Positions 27,701 through 40,359 of a stretch of DNA of 64,000 nucleotides are shown in pieces. The notes beneath the pieces were generated by a model that made no database searches, had not been told where the DNA came from, and saw only the letters and a list, made by a program, of their open reading frames with translations. The position numbers and the translations under genes are program-made. The stretch spans positions 2,766,207 through 2,830,206 of the forward strand of contig VXBA01001255.1 in assembly GCA_013399895.1 (NCBI GenBank), read 5' to 3'. How positions within the stretch are numbered: the stretch's first letter is position 1; the number at the start of each line of letters is the position of its first letter. This DNA is from Serilophus lunatus (taxonomy: Eukaryota; Chordata; Aves; Passeriformes; Eurylaimidae).

Positions 27701-30700
27701 TGTCCTCTAAATAGCATTGGTTTAATAAATGAAATTGTGTGGTAATAGCTTTTAGTAAAAGGGAACCATATAATGTATGAGTTAGGTCATGGTTATATCA
27801 AGGAGATGAGATGACCAATGAAATTTTCATAAAAGAAACATAACCTTTGTTGCGTGCTTGACAAAAGCACTAGGAGTACTCTGTTTCACCATTATCCTTA
27901 GCAATTTTTCCTAAAAGATAATTTTGCCGAGAAACTTGTAGCCCTTACATGTTTGCTTACTATGTGCATCTGCCAGTTCTATATGCAAAGATCTGGTGCA
28001 GTTAAACCATTCTCAAAATAAGCTTGTTTTTTGCGGCCAAGTTATGCCAATCTTTAAATCAAAGTTATTAAATCTTGCAGACTTCTGTAGAACAGCAGCC
28101 TCTATCACATTAGTGACTGACTTCCAATGCCTCACATGAATTTTTAAAGACTCTTTTAGGAGTGAGAGTCTTCTATGATTTGATATAGAGTCTGAATTGT
28201 CTTAAGTGACCATATAGACACCCTTTAATATTTCTGCATGTTAGCCCACACATGAATTGTTTTCCATGCTTGGATTTATGTTTCATTTGTTTGGATTTGT
28301 GTTTCATTATATTGGCCTTCCACAGATGTAGTTTTGTTGAATGGGAAGTGATGATAGTGAATTTTTGAACATTCTCTAGAAAAAAGAATGAAGCAGATGT
28401 CAATTAGTTCCAGCCTTTGAGTTTCGAAAAATCTTTCCATTTCCAGGTCAGAGCTCAGTTAAAGAAAAGTTGCTTTTCTAAATACAAATAGGAATACAAT
28501 AGGGCTCATCCTCGGTTACTCCATAACTTCACAGAAACAATGAATTTCAGTTTTCTTGCAGGTCACCTGTTTTCTTCTGTACCCACAGCATGTGCAATGT
28601 AGCAGTTCTTTAGGCATCTGCCATGGTGGTGGCATACATGGCCCACTGGTCATGAATTTGAAATGGAAGTAGTTTTGTGGACAGAATCTGCATTTTTCAC
28701 GACCAATGTAACACAGTGTGTTGTATCCTCTTGTGGGTTTGCTTGACCTTCCTCCCTGCCCTCACCCCATAAGTGTGTTTGATAAGGATTATTGAAAAGA
28801 AGATTTATGGACCTGTGACATCTGTTTAATATGAGTGATAGTATCTGCATTAATTTCACATTAGCACTTGAGGTTTGATTTCTCTTTGCAGTTGTAGGAA
28901 GCTGTCAACGTTTGGCAGAGTGGCAGAGCAGGGGTTTGGAGTTGTGAGTTTCAGAGTTGCCTGCAGCCTCTTCTCTGTGCATTCAGGGGCGAGGCAAGAC
29001 CGGGGGTGGCTGAGACATTGACTTTTGCCAGCCACCACGTACTGTTGAATTGATTCTTTCAATAAGAAGTTTCAGTGAATTTGTAGAGTAGGTTTTATTA
29101 CTTTCAGGCAGAAATGTATTGGATTTGGTTGGAGTTTTTTTAAATTTTCTTAAATGCTTGGAAGTCCAGCATTGCATCAAGTTGTATATTAGCACCATGT
29201 AATCATTTTCGTGCTTCTTACACCCAACTGCTAAAAAATAAGCTACTTAGGAACAGGAAAAATCCCTTTGGGATTACAGTCTGAAGTGTCTAGTATATTG
29301 TTCCTGGATCACCTTTACAAAGAAATGTAGAAGTTTCCAAAACTGTACTTTGAACATAATTTTTGAAGCTATTTCAATTTTTTGATTTATTAAGAAATTG
29401 TTTTGTATTTCTGTTTAAACATAAGATTTAGGATTGTTAAGTAGGGTCGCTTATTTTTCCTCTAAATTTGTTAAGCTGTATCTTTTCTGCTCAGCAAAAA
29501 ATATTTAAATACTTTATTCCAAAAGGCAGAGATGAAAGTGTATATTCTGACATATTTAACTGTCCAATTGAGGATCAGTGCACTTTTTTCACCTTAGTTT
29601 TAGCAAGAGCAATGGCAAAAGTGACTCTTCTCAAAACACAAAATAAAAATCTAATTTATTCCCACAAATTATTTCTGGTTATGTTAATCTCAAGTATTTA
29701 TTTACATCTAGATCAGGGCCAAAATCTGAAACAGATGCCTGGAGGTTTTTTTTAAACATTTATATGTACTAGGAAATTTTAATGAATTCTGTATGAAAAC
29801 AGATGTTGGTGGATAAATAAGCCTTTTTGTTTGTTTACTCATATTCCACCAAAAAAATCTGTTTAATCTGTTCTTAAAACATTGAGCCTGAAAAATTGAG
29901 AGCTTGGGATGAAAGGATTTGCTGGGTCTTTGGTCTGAAATGCACCTAGTTTTGCTTATCTGTTTGGGGGGCTGCTTAGCATATAGAAGGGGGAAAGCTA
30001 TTCTTTAGTTCATGTATGAAAATCTACAATACTTTATATCAATTATTTGGCTGATTGCTGGAAGTGCTTTGGAGTGAGGGGGCATTGGCTAGTTCTGGCC
30101 TTCACTAATGGGAACATTTCAGAATGTGGATGGTAATTAAAGTATAGAATGCGGAAAATTAGGCCAAAATTGAATAGAAATGAATAAGTATGTGTTCTGT
30201 TGTGCAGATGTTGGAAATAGATTATTTTGGATACCTCTTTCTATCTACATCTTATTTGGTTGCCATGTAAAATTTGGTCACACACTATGTAGATTGTTTC
30301 TCTTCCCATTACCTTTTCTGTTTTTATGTTGTGATGTATCTGTATAGGTAGTAATTTAGCAAAATATCCTGTCTGCCAGGTGTGGGAACTAGCTGATTGT
30401 ATTGTAATACCAGATCATTACTTAATTCATATGCAACCTACCCTAGCACATGGAAAGCATTATAAATCTATTTACAGTGTGGCTGGTCTGATGATAACAT
30501 TGTATTAAATTCCCAGGTGAGGCAATTTAAGCAATTGCTTTGCCATGTGTAGGCCATGGAAATTAACTTCTCATATGCTTTAGTAATAGAGGAACTTCAT
30601 TGGTATGCTCAGATTAGTAGTATAGCAGAATTCTTACAGTCTGGTTACGTGTACCCTGCTTCACATGTAGAATCATACAGGGGGGTGGTACTGCAGATCA

Positions 30701-32074
30701 CAGATCTTAATTAGTTTAAGCTGAGTTAATTCATTTCAATTCTAATTTAGCTGGGCTTGCCCACGAACACATTCAGTTCTATTGGGAAATGTTAAGGCTT
30801 GGGTCAAGTAGACAGATTGTTTAAAGCCAAATTGCCAGACAGAACTGAGCAAGTGTATCTGTTTGAACAGGGCTTTAAGGAAATCACCCAATCAGTATGC
30901 AAAAATCCTGTTCATAAACCAAGAGTGATCTGTCTAGAATCAGAAATTCTTCCTTCTCAGAAGGTCTGGGTACTGTAGTACATTTAAAACAGCCCCTGAA
31001 ACTTTCTCTGTCTTGGAGTTCTTGTGGAAAGTAGCTTAACTCTTTTGTGTCTCCATGTGTTTGAGCACGTGGTATTTTCGAATGCAAACACATACACTGA
31101 GTAAAAATTCTTTTGTGCTTAGTGTTTTTGTCTAGGTAAATACAAAAAATATAGAATACTAGGAAACCTTCTGTATTTGACAAACCTTTAAGAAAAAAAC
31201 CTGCACACAGAACCTCTTAAACCTATATTGAGCTGCCCAGAAATGGCTTGGATTACAAACTCTGTAAAGCTTCTGTCTTTTCCAGAAACATACATATAAA
31301 GTACCAGTAGACAGTAGTAACTGACAACTAAGACTAAAAATGTTGACAATTTCTTGATTTGCCTGGTTAGCTTATGTATAGAAGTCATTAACTATTTATA
31401 AAATGCATTATGAATTGGGTTCCTTCAAACTGTAGCAGAGTGTGTGACATTTCCAGCTCAAACTATCATTCTTGCATTTGGCTAAAGTACGTATTTATAA
31501 ACAGCTGATAGTTATGAACTAAAAAAAAATATTTAATTATTGAGTTCAGATGAGCTGAACTAATTTTTATGGCTGCATTTGATAATGCTAGCCAATAATA
31601 CTTTAATAAAAATAAGAATAGCAATTCAAGATATCGATATTTTGACAAATCCTGAAAGAATAAATGAACACTTTAATTCAAAGGCCTTTCCTTTTATTAT
31701 TGATTCATTTGGTAGTGAAACTGTGATCAAAAGTCATATCAAATTATTTATTGATTATGGCAAAGAGCTATACCTAATTGTAGTCAAAGCATTATTTCTT
31801 TTAATATAATTGCTGATTTTCAGATCATGACAGATTATTGCAATAAAACCACAATGATACAAATATATTTATTAACTTCAGTGATGCTGATATAATGGGT
31901 TATAAAGAGCCTCTTAAAATTGCATTGCTATTAACATTTATTTCTTTCCCATGAAGTATATTCTTTTTCCTTTCTCTTATGCAGGCTCTTAAGAATGAGA
32001 ATATCATCCAGTTAAAGCTTTCAAATAAATGATGTGTAACCAAGGACCATCTCAGTCCCCACATATTATTAGGC

Positions 32075-32098
32075 AGCTTGTTCACTGGAGAACAAGCT
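32075..32098. repeat. Perfect 9-bp inverted repeat
   Basis: AGCTTGTTC (32075-32083) and GAACAAGCT (32090-32098) are separated by a 6-nt loop ACTGGA. A small hairpin with no known role; chance is possible. Confidence 0.6.
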
Positions 32099-33964
32099 CA
32101 TGAAGCATTATGCTCCTCGTCTCAGTCTAATAATGATGAATACATTCAACACTAACAGAATCAATGGGGCTGAGTCATTTTGTGAAATTGGGAGAACCTG
32201 TACAGTTGAACTACTAGACCTCACATGAGGTCTTACGGTTGAATCTTAATCAGAAAAGGAGATTAGATATTTATTGGAATATATTTGTAATTTTCTTCCT
32301 TGTTTGATGTGTTTCAAATAAAAATAGGAAAATAATATAATTGAGCAATCTATGCCAATTTGTTGGCTTTTTGGTGAAAAAAGAGAAAAACAAAACCTAT
32401 CTCCATATGATATTCTTGCATACTGTGGAGTGTTTTAGTCCCCCATAGTGATGAAATGAATAATTTAAACAGGCAGCTCTGATACCACAGCCTGTTTAAA
32501 GGTTCTCATTTCCTTTAATGCTGTAGACTACTTTAGCTTGGTTAGTATGAAACTGTGACAGCTGAGATCTCCAAAAGATTTGGCATAATGCACCTCTTGT
32601 CATAGGTCCATGTTATGCTTTGTCCCTTCTACATACATCTGTAGCTTTAGTACATAATCCAGATCTGAGCACTGGCAGCTGAATCACAAATGGGCAAACA
32701 TTGTAACGATGATATTGGTTATAAAGGGTGAACTACAGAGGATGAGGAGCTAAAATGTTTTGCAATGAGGTGACCAATACAAGGCTTATTCCACAGCTAG
32801 GCCTCAAGCATACGAGGCGACCCGCTTCCAAACCCCTTTGGCACAAAGGTAATGATTTTCCCTGTGCTCATTGTAATTCCTATGGGGTTACTTCTTGTGC
32901 CTCAGTCCCCAGCACAAGTTTTGACATGATGGTCCAGTTAGGGAAGATTTGAGGAGGGATTTGGTTTTTATGAGTTCCTGTGGGTAGTCACTACCATGGC
33001 AGGGTGTGAGGGGAGCTCCCATGGATAAAGGAAGGCCCTACAGCTTAGTTCTTGCTGCTCTTGGGTTTCTTCCTCAGATGAGGTATGATCATAACCCCTC
33101 AAAAAAATAAAGAAATAGATATGTTAAATATTCTGTCTCTCTCTCTTTTAATGGTAAGTGTGGGAGGATTAACCAGGGGCCTGTTACTTGACTAACAGAG
33201 AAAGCTGGGCTAACGTTCTCATGGTGGCCTTCCCCATTGTTCCATTGAATCCTGTGCTACCCTGGTAATCTTCAGACATTTGCTTTCCACTTCTTGGCAC
33301 TTGATCCAGTTTAGAATCAACAAGATCATCAGTTCATGAGCAAATCTGGTGCTTATAAGCTGTGAATAACAACTGTCTGTTGTAAGGATCCCATGAATGA
33401 CTGTCTGAGTTTGTGGTGCTTCCATGAATTGTTGTAAACCAGTGTTTCCATGTTCTGTTTTTTCTCTTTTCTTTTGCCCTTCAATTTGTGATCCTTTCCC
33501 AGTAGGCCTTCATAGCCTTAGCAGCACAGAAAACACTTTAATTAATTTTCTACATCTTTAAATTCAATCAGTTATGTCAAATGTCTGTTGTTCACGTGTG
33601 GTTTTACTTTTTTATATGGGAAAAGCTCAGTCTTCCTATCCTGTTTAGTGGCATCACTGCAGAGTTATGTTGAATTTTGTGTCCAGCTAGCAAGTGTTTC
33701 TCAGAAAAACGTCTTTGGTTCCTGCACTGGCATTTCTTTAATGCTTCTGATATTACTGTATATTGCCTGTCTGGTTACTTCAATAACAGAACTCAGATCA
33801 CATTCTGTATCTTGAGCAGAAGCTGCTTTTGTTGCTGCAGCATTGAGGGTGTGACTGTCTTAGAAATACTGAGGTTTTGCCATGCAGATTTGTCAAGGTA
33901 CAGTGGTTGAAGAACTTTGTAATAACTTTTACTTGCAGATTTATTTTTTTTATCAAATAGGTAT

Positions 33965-33979
33965 CCATTAGGGGGCTCT
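33965..33979 (+). promoter_or_regulatory. CTCF-like motif upstream of the linker exon
   Basis: CCATTAGGGGGCTCT is close to the CTCF core, keeping CCA, AGGGGGC and the final CT. It sits about 80 nt upstream of the exon at 34059, before its polypyrimidine tract. Motif match only; binding is inferred. Confidence 0.32.
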
Positions 33980-34058
33980 CGAGGTTTAAGATGATCAGCC
34001 TTGATACCAATGGCTTCGGAGCTTTACTTCCTAACCCTTTTTTCTTTTTGTTTTACAG

Positions 34059-34136
34059 AAAAGGTCACGAATTGCCTACAGTGATGAGGTGCGGAATGAG
34101 CTCCTAGGGGATGACGGGAATTCCTCAGAGAACCAG
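34059..34136 (+). CDS. VTI1A: VTI1A coding exon: linker between Habc domain and SNARE motif
   Basis: The exon is 78 nt, exactly 26 codons, phase 0 at both ends. The translation begins KRSRIAYSDEVRNELL and ends GDDGNSSENQ, which I recognise as VTI1A from about residue 89 to 114. The acceptor is a T-rich tract ending TTTTACAG (34051-34058). The donor is CAG|GTAGGA at 34137. The segment holds the end of the N-terminal Habc helical bundle and a polar, acidic linker (DDGNSSEN) leading to the SNARE helix. Because it ends in phase 0 it can splice either to the 21-nt microexon or directly to the exon at 45065, giving Q-LIKLREE-R or Q-R junctions. No frameshift or stop is present. The exon looks fully functional and is far more protein-like than its surroundings. 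Confidence 0.97.
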
Positions 34137-37100
34137 GTAGGATGCTAATCAAGAAGCCCTAGTGGGTGGCTGGAGGGTGAAGGAGGTCACTGGCACACTG
34201 GGCTTCTCAAGCTGCTCCTTAACAGCATTAGCAACAACTCATGTGGAAGTGATACTGTTTAATGCAAAGCTGGGGTCTTAATCAACTTCAAAATGTTTCT
34301 TGGAGATCTTACATTTAACCCTTTAACTTGTGATCACTGTCTGCTATCTTAAAAAAAATCTTTTCTTCTCTTTTCTTTATTATTTAGTACTTAAGAAATA
34401 ACTTGAAACACGCTGTTTGCCGACAAAGCCAAGGTCTTCACCTCAAACACATGTAAAAGGAATAAAAAAAGTACATAATGCAGCTTTGATAATAATGCAG
34501 TATAATTAAATCAACACTGGCAGGCAAAACAAATGAAAGTGCACTCTCAGAATTAGGCAGTACCCCACTCAGTTTCCTTGTGTGATTCCTTCCCTAAACA
34601 GATTTTCTCTCCTTGTACCAAAAACACAAGTTGTACTAATAAGAGCATGCTTTCATAATGCATGTTGTACTAGGATGCAGAGTGCTATCCACCTCTTTTA
34701 ATGAATGACAACTTGATAATCCCAAGGCTTTTTTAAAATCTTGTACCCATATTGCTTTTCTGGATACTACAGTGAGGATCTTGCTAAACTACTGAAAATT
34801 ATGAAGGCAACGTTTTACTCAGGAGACTTTGACCCACCTGCTAATATTTCTTTTGGGGCTGAAACTTGTTTAGCATTCTGTCTGAAAGCAGAATATTTCT
34901 TTTCTTTTTTTGAAAATCATGTCATCAAAGTTGTGCATTTTGAGTTACAAATTAGCTGAAAGTTTTCTTCAATGTCGGGTTTTCTCTTCTGACCAGATAG
35001 AATCCAAATTATTTTGTTAGTGGAAGTGAAAATTGTTTGTATTTTTTACTTAATAAATGTGATATTAAAAAAGGAAATGGATCAGAACAATGTTCTGAAA
35101 TTTCTTCTATCTTCTACCCACAGTATAAGCTCAGCTCCACTAAGGACAGAAAAAATAAAGACTTGGAGACTTACCCAGTACAATGACTTTCAAAGCACAG
35201 ACCCCGTAACCCTTAACCTTATACAGTATTTTGAATATGCTCTGTAATTTTTAAACTCTGTAAGAGACTTTAATTCATACATCAGTGAAATTATACACAG
35301 GATACAATTTATCTGAAGGCATACAACTAGAGTAGAGCAGCTCTGATATCTATGTGAAGAGTTAAATTTAGAAGATTCTGATCTTCATACTTATTTATTA
35401 CAGAAGGGGTGAATCCAAAATTTGAGTAAAATAAAGAGGATTTTTAATTCCTAAATAATGAATATAAAAAGGCAATTTTAGGGAAAAGGGCTGCATGTTA
35501 TGATTGTAACTGCAGTCCTGTGAAAGTGTTAAAATTCGTATTTTATTTCTTTTAAGGTGCTGCTATTTTTACATTTCAAGAAAAAAATCTGAATTCAGAC
35601 ATAAAAGGGCAATTGTGATAAGAAGCTTTACTTATAACAGAATATCTTATGGTAGGGATGAGATAAAATATTTTACTTTCACTTTTTAAGGAATGTTTAA
35701 ATAACTGGTTCATGTGTGCACTTTTTTTGAGTTATAATCTTTTTTTTCCAAACTTGATGGAAGAGACATAGTCTCATCTCCAGGAACTAAATGATACCTT
35801 CAACCATTTGTCAACATGAAGGTTTGTTTTTTTTTCCAAATGAACTTAAATGGAAGAAAATTTTGGCTGTTGTATAGTCTCTTAGGGAATCAAAAATCCT
35901 TTTCTATAACCCAGCTTGAAATTGTTACCCCTATACCTTTGAAAGTTCTAAATCGCTGTCTTGAAAAATATTAAGAAATAGCATCATAAAGGAGTCACCT
36001 GATTGCTTTTAAATATGTGAATCCCACTATTTTTAAAATACATTCTTCATTGTGTTGTTTCATTACTAAATCTCACATTCCTTTTTCTTATTGAATATCT
36101 TTATTTATATCTGTACTTATATACGTGTAGTTTTGGGTGCAAGCAGTTAGTGCAAAAACTTTTGTTGCTGTTGAGCTCATTAGAATGTTCCACTATCAAA
36201 ATCAAGTGTAAGGTTTGGGTACTTACCATTTCCTGAATCTGATATATCATTGCATTTAACTTGGTAAACCCATATCTAATGACTTTCACTCCTATACATT
36301 ATTATATTGATAGAAAACTTGGACAAGATGATGAAAGGATGCTCAAGTATAATTTACAGACATTTAAAATATTTGAAGATGTTTCAAATGCTTGGTTTCA
36401 TTTTCCCTGATGGAAATAAATATGCATACATAGACTGGCCATTGTTCCTAATGTTATAGGATTTTTACTTCTCAGTCAGTTTGGATTAGGTTAAATTATT
36501 GTAACTGAAAAATGATGGGTTTAGTTTCCCCAACTCAGGCACCAAACTGTGAAAGTGGAGAGGAAGGATTCCTCTTCTGGCAGAGGTGTTGAAAAGAGTT
36601 ATCAGCTCAGAATTGCTCTTGTACCAGTCCACAAATACTGGTAAAACATGCCAATAGAAATACTGGATATCTAGGTGGTCTGGAGTGTTACCAGAGGTAA
36701 ACAAGATATATGAGTTAGATATTTTAGGTTGTGATAAACATTTGCATAATGTTTTTGATGGAGAGTGAAGACAAAAGGAACTTAATATATACGGGATAGT
36801 ACTACCATGCGCAATATCCAAATTTGGCACTATTGGAAAAATAAATAAACTGGATATTTTCTTTACTCAATTTCTCTTTTTTTTTAGTTGAGTTCCAAAG
36901 TGAACCACAGACAAGTTATAAGTTCTAATGAATAGGGTGATGGGTATGAGTTGCCAGTTGTTCTCCCAAGGAAAAAGATTGAAGTACAAAGAGCAGATTG
37001 AAGAATTAGCAAATGATGATTTGCCTTTTGTCTTAGTTTTTCCAAAATGTTTCCCCTAAGTAGCAGCCATTGTGTCTGGGTGACAGGTTAGAATATAATT

Positions 37101-37869
37101 GCCTTATAACGAATATACCAAGATTTTCCTAATTTTAACAGATAATGCATATAGAAATTTCCTTTGGGAAGGTGTAAGAATTATACAATTCTTCTATTCT
37201 TTTGAAATCAATGCATCTTTGTTTAATAAGATAGGTGTAGTGCTCTTAATGCACTTAGAGTTTAGTAAAGTCATTGCTTAGTATATGTTAATTTTTTAAC
37301 TTGAATCATGTGAATATTAGTCAGATGGAGCATTCAGAGGTTGAGAATCAAGAGATGCCCCTTCTTGCATCAAAAGATTACCACTTCACAAATGCACTCC
37401 CAAAAACCTACTGCATGCATTGTTTTATTTTATTTTCCTGGTGTGGTCTTAAACAAACTCTGTTGCTTTCAAGTCTTGTTCATTTTCCTGGCCACCAACA
37501 TATAGCAAATCCTTTGAAAGTTTTGAGTTTTTTATTGCAATGGTACACCACTTAAAGTTGTGGCTCTAGTTTAATAATAGAACTGTTTTATGTAGCGATT
37601 TGTATGGTTTTGAGAAAGTATATGTTGGCTTAAATCAGAAATCTTTTGCAACCAAAATAATATCAGGTACAGTATTACCAACTTTCTTGAGATTTAATAG
37701 TGTTCCTTTCTCTTTTGCAACTATGTTCATTAGTAAGTTTAAATAGATTTGCATTAAGTTAAACTGTGTGTCCATATACATATACATTCCATATGTGATT
37801 TGTGGTGAACAAATAGTTTGTGGCTACTTAATTCCTGACTACAAAGTTGTGATAATATTAGATTTGGGC

Positions 37870-39175
37870 TTGCTGTGCATAAAGTGTGTCAAACTTCAGC
37901 TACAGACCAGGGGGTGAAGTTGGTCAATTTAATTCGCCAAGATCTAAAGAAGGTCGGTATCATTTCATATAGCCCTGGCAGAGCAGATCATTACCAGACA
38001 CAAATCTGTTCGTTACATGCCGAGGGTTTATAGCAAAATAAATAGACTGTCATCATAAGTTCAGAAAATTGTGTGTTCGACCCACGATAATGTGTAAAGG
38101 GCGTTTAATAGAGTTCAGCATTTATTCGTTATCTATATGCGGACAGAGACGGCGGTAGCGTTATCAGCTTTTTTAAAAAAATTCGGTAGTTTTCTGAGTC
38201 ACATGACATGCCTCACAGTCACACACGCACACACACACATCCCATCTCGCTCCCTCGCTCTCTGTGGCGCAGTTTTGATTTTAGTCACAGCAGAAGGCTT
38301 AGCCACAAGAGATTCCACTGGTTCAAACCAGCGTAAACCAGATTTTTTTTTAGCCTACAAAGGAACAGATTACCTCTCGTATCGAATTCTGTATTGCAAA
38401 AAAAAAAAAAAAATCTTTGTTTCAAAAATATGCTGATTATCATAACCTAAAATGGTGGCTGCATACGGCTTAACGCTGTTTACAGTTCAGCGGTGAGCAT
38501 AATAAAAATAATGTTTCAAAATAGAAACTTAAAGGTAACACATTTTCATCAAGGGCATTGTTAAATGGGGGAAAAATACATCTTTTGTTAATTTGAATGA
38601 ATATCTTTCAGCCAATGTTAAAAAAAACCACCAAACCCTCTCCCATTACTTAGCTTAGCTGCAAATCCCATGCAGAGCTTAAATTCAGCCATGCAGCACA
38701 AACAAGATAGAACATTTTTGTTTGGGTCCTATTGAAAAAACAAATGTGCAGCATTTTAAAACTCTCATTGATTTATAGCAGGGTGGCATGCCCAAACGGG
38801 CTCTATTGCGGGAGAGTCGTTTTAAACTTTGGCCCTTTAAGTATCATAGTCAACTGAAGAATGGTGGCCTCAGAAAGAAAAGATAGCTATGTGATCAACT
38901 CCCAGATCGTCTCTTTCTAAAGAGCCTTAATGTTTGCCTTTTTGGGGAAAAAAGGGGGGGAAGAGCTGGAGAAAGAGACCAATTTATGATAGGCCAAGCA
39001 CTTGAATTTAAGCCCTAGTTTGGCGGACAATGCAGTTTTCTTTATACCAAATTCTAGCAAAGTTCCTTTAGGTACGTGCGGAAGAGGTGGTTCATTTCAA
39101 GTCAGTGTGGTGTTACACCTCCTAATTACACCTCGTTAGAGCCTCGTTGTCCGTTTTGGTAACGTTCAGTTTTAG
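37870..39175. promoter_or_regulatory. Candidate conserved non-coding element / enhancer block
   Basis: In an intron with almost no CpG, this block keeps many. I count 23 CpG between 37921 and 38500, against about two in the preceding kilobase, and CpGs recur at 38761-38820 and 39061-39175. The block is not GC-rich and has no open reading frame or family resemblance, so it is neither a promoter-type CpG island nor a hidden exon. Retained CpGs in AT-rich, unmethylated or constrained DNA are a usual trait of deeply conserved developmental enhancers. TAAT cores and a weak CTCF-like ACCAGGGGGTG (37906-37916) are visible. Conservation itself cannot be tested here. Confidence 0.5.
38398..38413. repeat. 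A homopolymer
   Basis: This 16-nt A run lies inside the CpG-retaining block at 37.9-39.2 kb. No retroposed sequence or target duplication was recognised next to it. Confidence 0.85.
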
Positions 39176-40300
39176 AGAGCCATAGGAAACAATAGAGAAT
39201 AATAGAGTTCCTTTTGTTTTGTTCATGCTGGTGAGACTTTAGTAGGAGTGGTAAACATTCTCAGCTTACACATATGTTGAAAATTAGTGCTATGAAACTG
39301 TAAGTGAAGTATCAGCATAAACTGAGATAATTATGTAGCTGTTGTAATTTCGAATTCAACTGGAATCGGTGAGAGAACTGTAATTTTTTTTATAAAGAGC
39401 CACTCTTGTGCAGACATTGTTGTGAGTAATTATGCGTTTTGTTCCAGTACAAGTAATTTATCTGTCTCTCTAAGGGTAGAGTATATTACAACATGGCTTG
39501 ATAATCAGGCTCGGGTTTTATTTAGTTTTATAGTAGACCTGCCAGAGTAATACTGTGTTGATTTACAAGCATAAATTAATAAATATAAATGTATACACTA
39601 TATAAGTATACACACACTGTACAGTGGTCTGGATTAAGAACCTGGAATGAGTCTTTTCTGAGGGAAATATGTTTCATGTTGTTCCCTATTCCTTTGTCTA
39701 TTTTTAAATATGCTATTCAATAAATCATAATTCTGAGCCATTTAGCTAAGCTGCTTCTTTTTTTATTTCACCTGGAAAAACCCCTCTGTACGAAGTTCAA
39801 TAATAAAATTAGATAATATAGTTACAGTAGAAGTCAGATATATAAAAATTGAAATGCTGGTTATATGCTATAAAGATGCAGTCATCTATTAATAAGTTAG
39901 ATCTGCTAGTAAATAAGAAATCAGTTGTCACAACTAAAATATACAGAAAACATTCTGAAAACTTGTATATACAAAACCACTTCAGCTGTACAGTCTTCGA
40001 AGAGAGGAATAGTAAACTTGTTTTTTTCTTTATAATATAGACTTCTATGAAGTCATTCCCCTTTATTTCATGATGGTGTCTTAGATGTGGTTTAAAAGAG
40101 AATTTCACACTATTCTCTTTGTTTAATGTGACAGTGTGAGAAAGTGATCTTTATTCGTTCAAAAAACTCTGCATGTAGTCTATGTTTAGGTTCTTTTAAT
40201 GTGTTTGTCTGTGATTTTTAAATGCTAAACATGTAAACAGATAAATTGTCAATGTTAATTCTGTATCCTGTCACACAACTGATCTTTCTTTCCTGCCATT

Positions 40301-40338
40301 TCTTTCCTTTTTATCTTTTTTGTGCGTTCATGTTGCAG
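40301..40338 (+). promoter_or_regulatory. Microexon acceptor tract with UGC motifs
   Basis: A pyrimidine-rich tract runs into the microexon acceptor. It is interrupted near the 3' splice site by TGC at 40323-40325 (about 14 nt upstream of the exon) and by the TGC overlapping the acceptor at 40334-40336. UGC just upstream of the 3' splice site is the binding context known for the neural splicing factor SRRM4 (nSR100), which promotes microexon inclusion. A TGCATG (RBFOX element) lies further upstream at 40170-40175. These motifs are seen directly; their use is inferred. Confidence 0.55.
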
Positions 40339-40359
40339 TTGATAAAATTACGTGAAGAG
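40339..40359 (+). CDS. VTI1A: VTI1A alternative microexon (7 codons, LIKLREE)
   Basis: This 21-nt exon is bounded by TTGCAG (acceptor, 40333-40338) and GTGAGT (consensus donor from 40360). It reads L-I-K-L-R-E-E in phase 0. It matches the short in-frame insertion known from the brain-enriched long isoform of mammalian Vti1a (Vti1a-beta). The insertion sits between the GNSSENQ linker and the SNARE motif, so it lengthens the linker with an amphipathic, charged heptapeptide without changing frame. Skipping it leaves the frame intact (78-nt exon end phase 0, next exon start phase 0). It is far too short for ORF-based gene finding and is recognised from splice sites plus peptide. That the exon is alternative in birds is inferred from mammals. 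Its reading frame and splice sites are seen directly. Confidence 0.94.

Larger units (their letters stand above)
1..34058 (+). other. VTI1A intron, 3' portion (upstream of the first exon in the window)
   Basis: This is intronic sequence with no supportable coding region. All open frames are short, lack family resemblance and start at chance ATGs. Contents: a GC-rich patch with an N gap (2.66-2.87 kb), CR1 at 7.29-7.44 kb, a GC-rich patch at 9.55-9.99 kb, a CTCF-like motif at 14.34 kb, an old minus-strand CR1-type relic at 16.6 kb, an old plus-strand relic at 18.1-18.8 kb, a small CpG-retaining stretch at 22.31-22.39 kb, a repeated homeodomain-type core at 27.41-27.43 kb, and a CTCF-like motif at 33.97 kb. 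I see nothing distinctive in the remaining stretches, which are AT-rich and of ordinary composition. Confidence 0.9.
34137..40338 (+). other. VTI1A intron between the linker exon and the microexon
   Basis: This 6.2-kb intron starts GTAGGA and ends TTGCAG. Most of it is AT-rich and CpG-poor. The exception is the block around 37.9-39.2 kb, described separately as a candidate conserved element. A 16-nt A run at 38398-38413 and a short CA repeat at 38221-38239 lie inside that block. No coding exon or CR1 copy was recognised here. Confidence 0.93.

Noticed and set aside
38398..38413. A run considered as the tail of a processed pseudogene
   Set aside because: No recognisable cDNA-like body upstream and no flanking target duplication.
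38137..38436. 99-codon open frame inside the CpG-retaining block
   Set aside because: Ends in poly-Lys from the A run at 38398, crosses a CA repeat, and has no family resemblance; the CpG signal extends well beyond it, so coding constraint does not explain the block.
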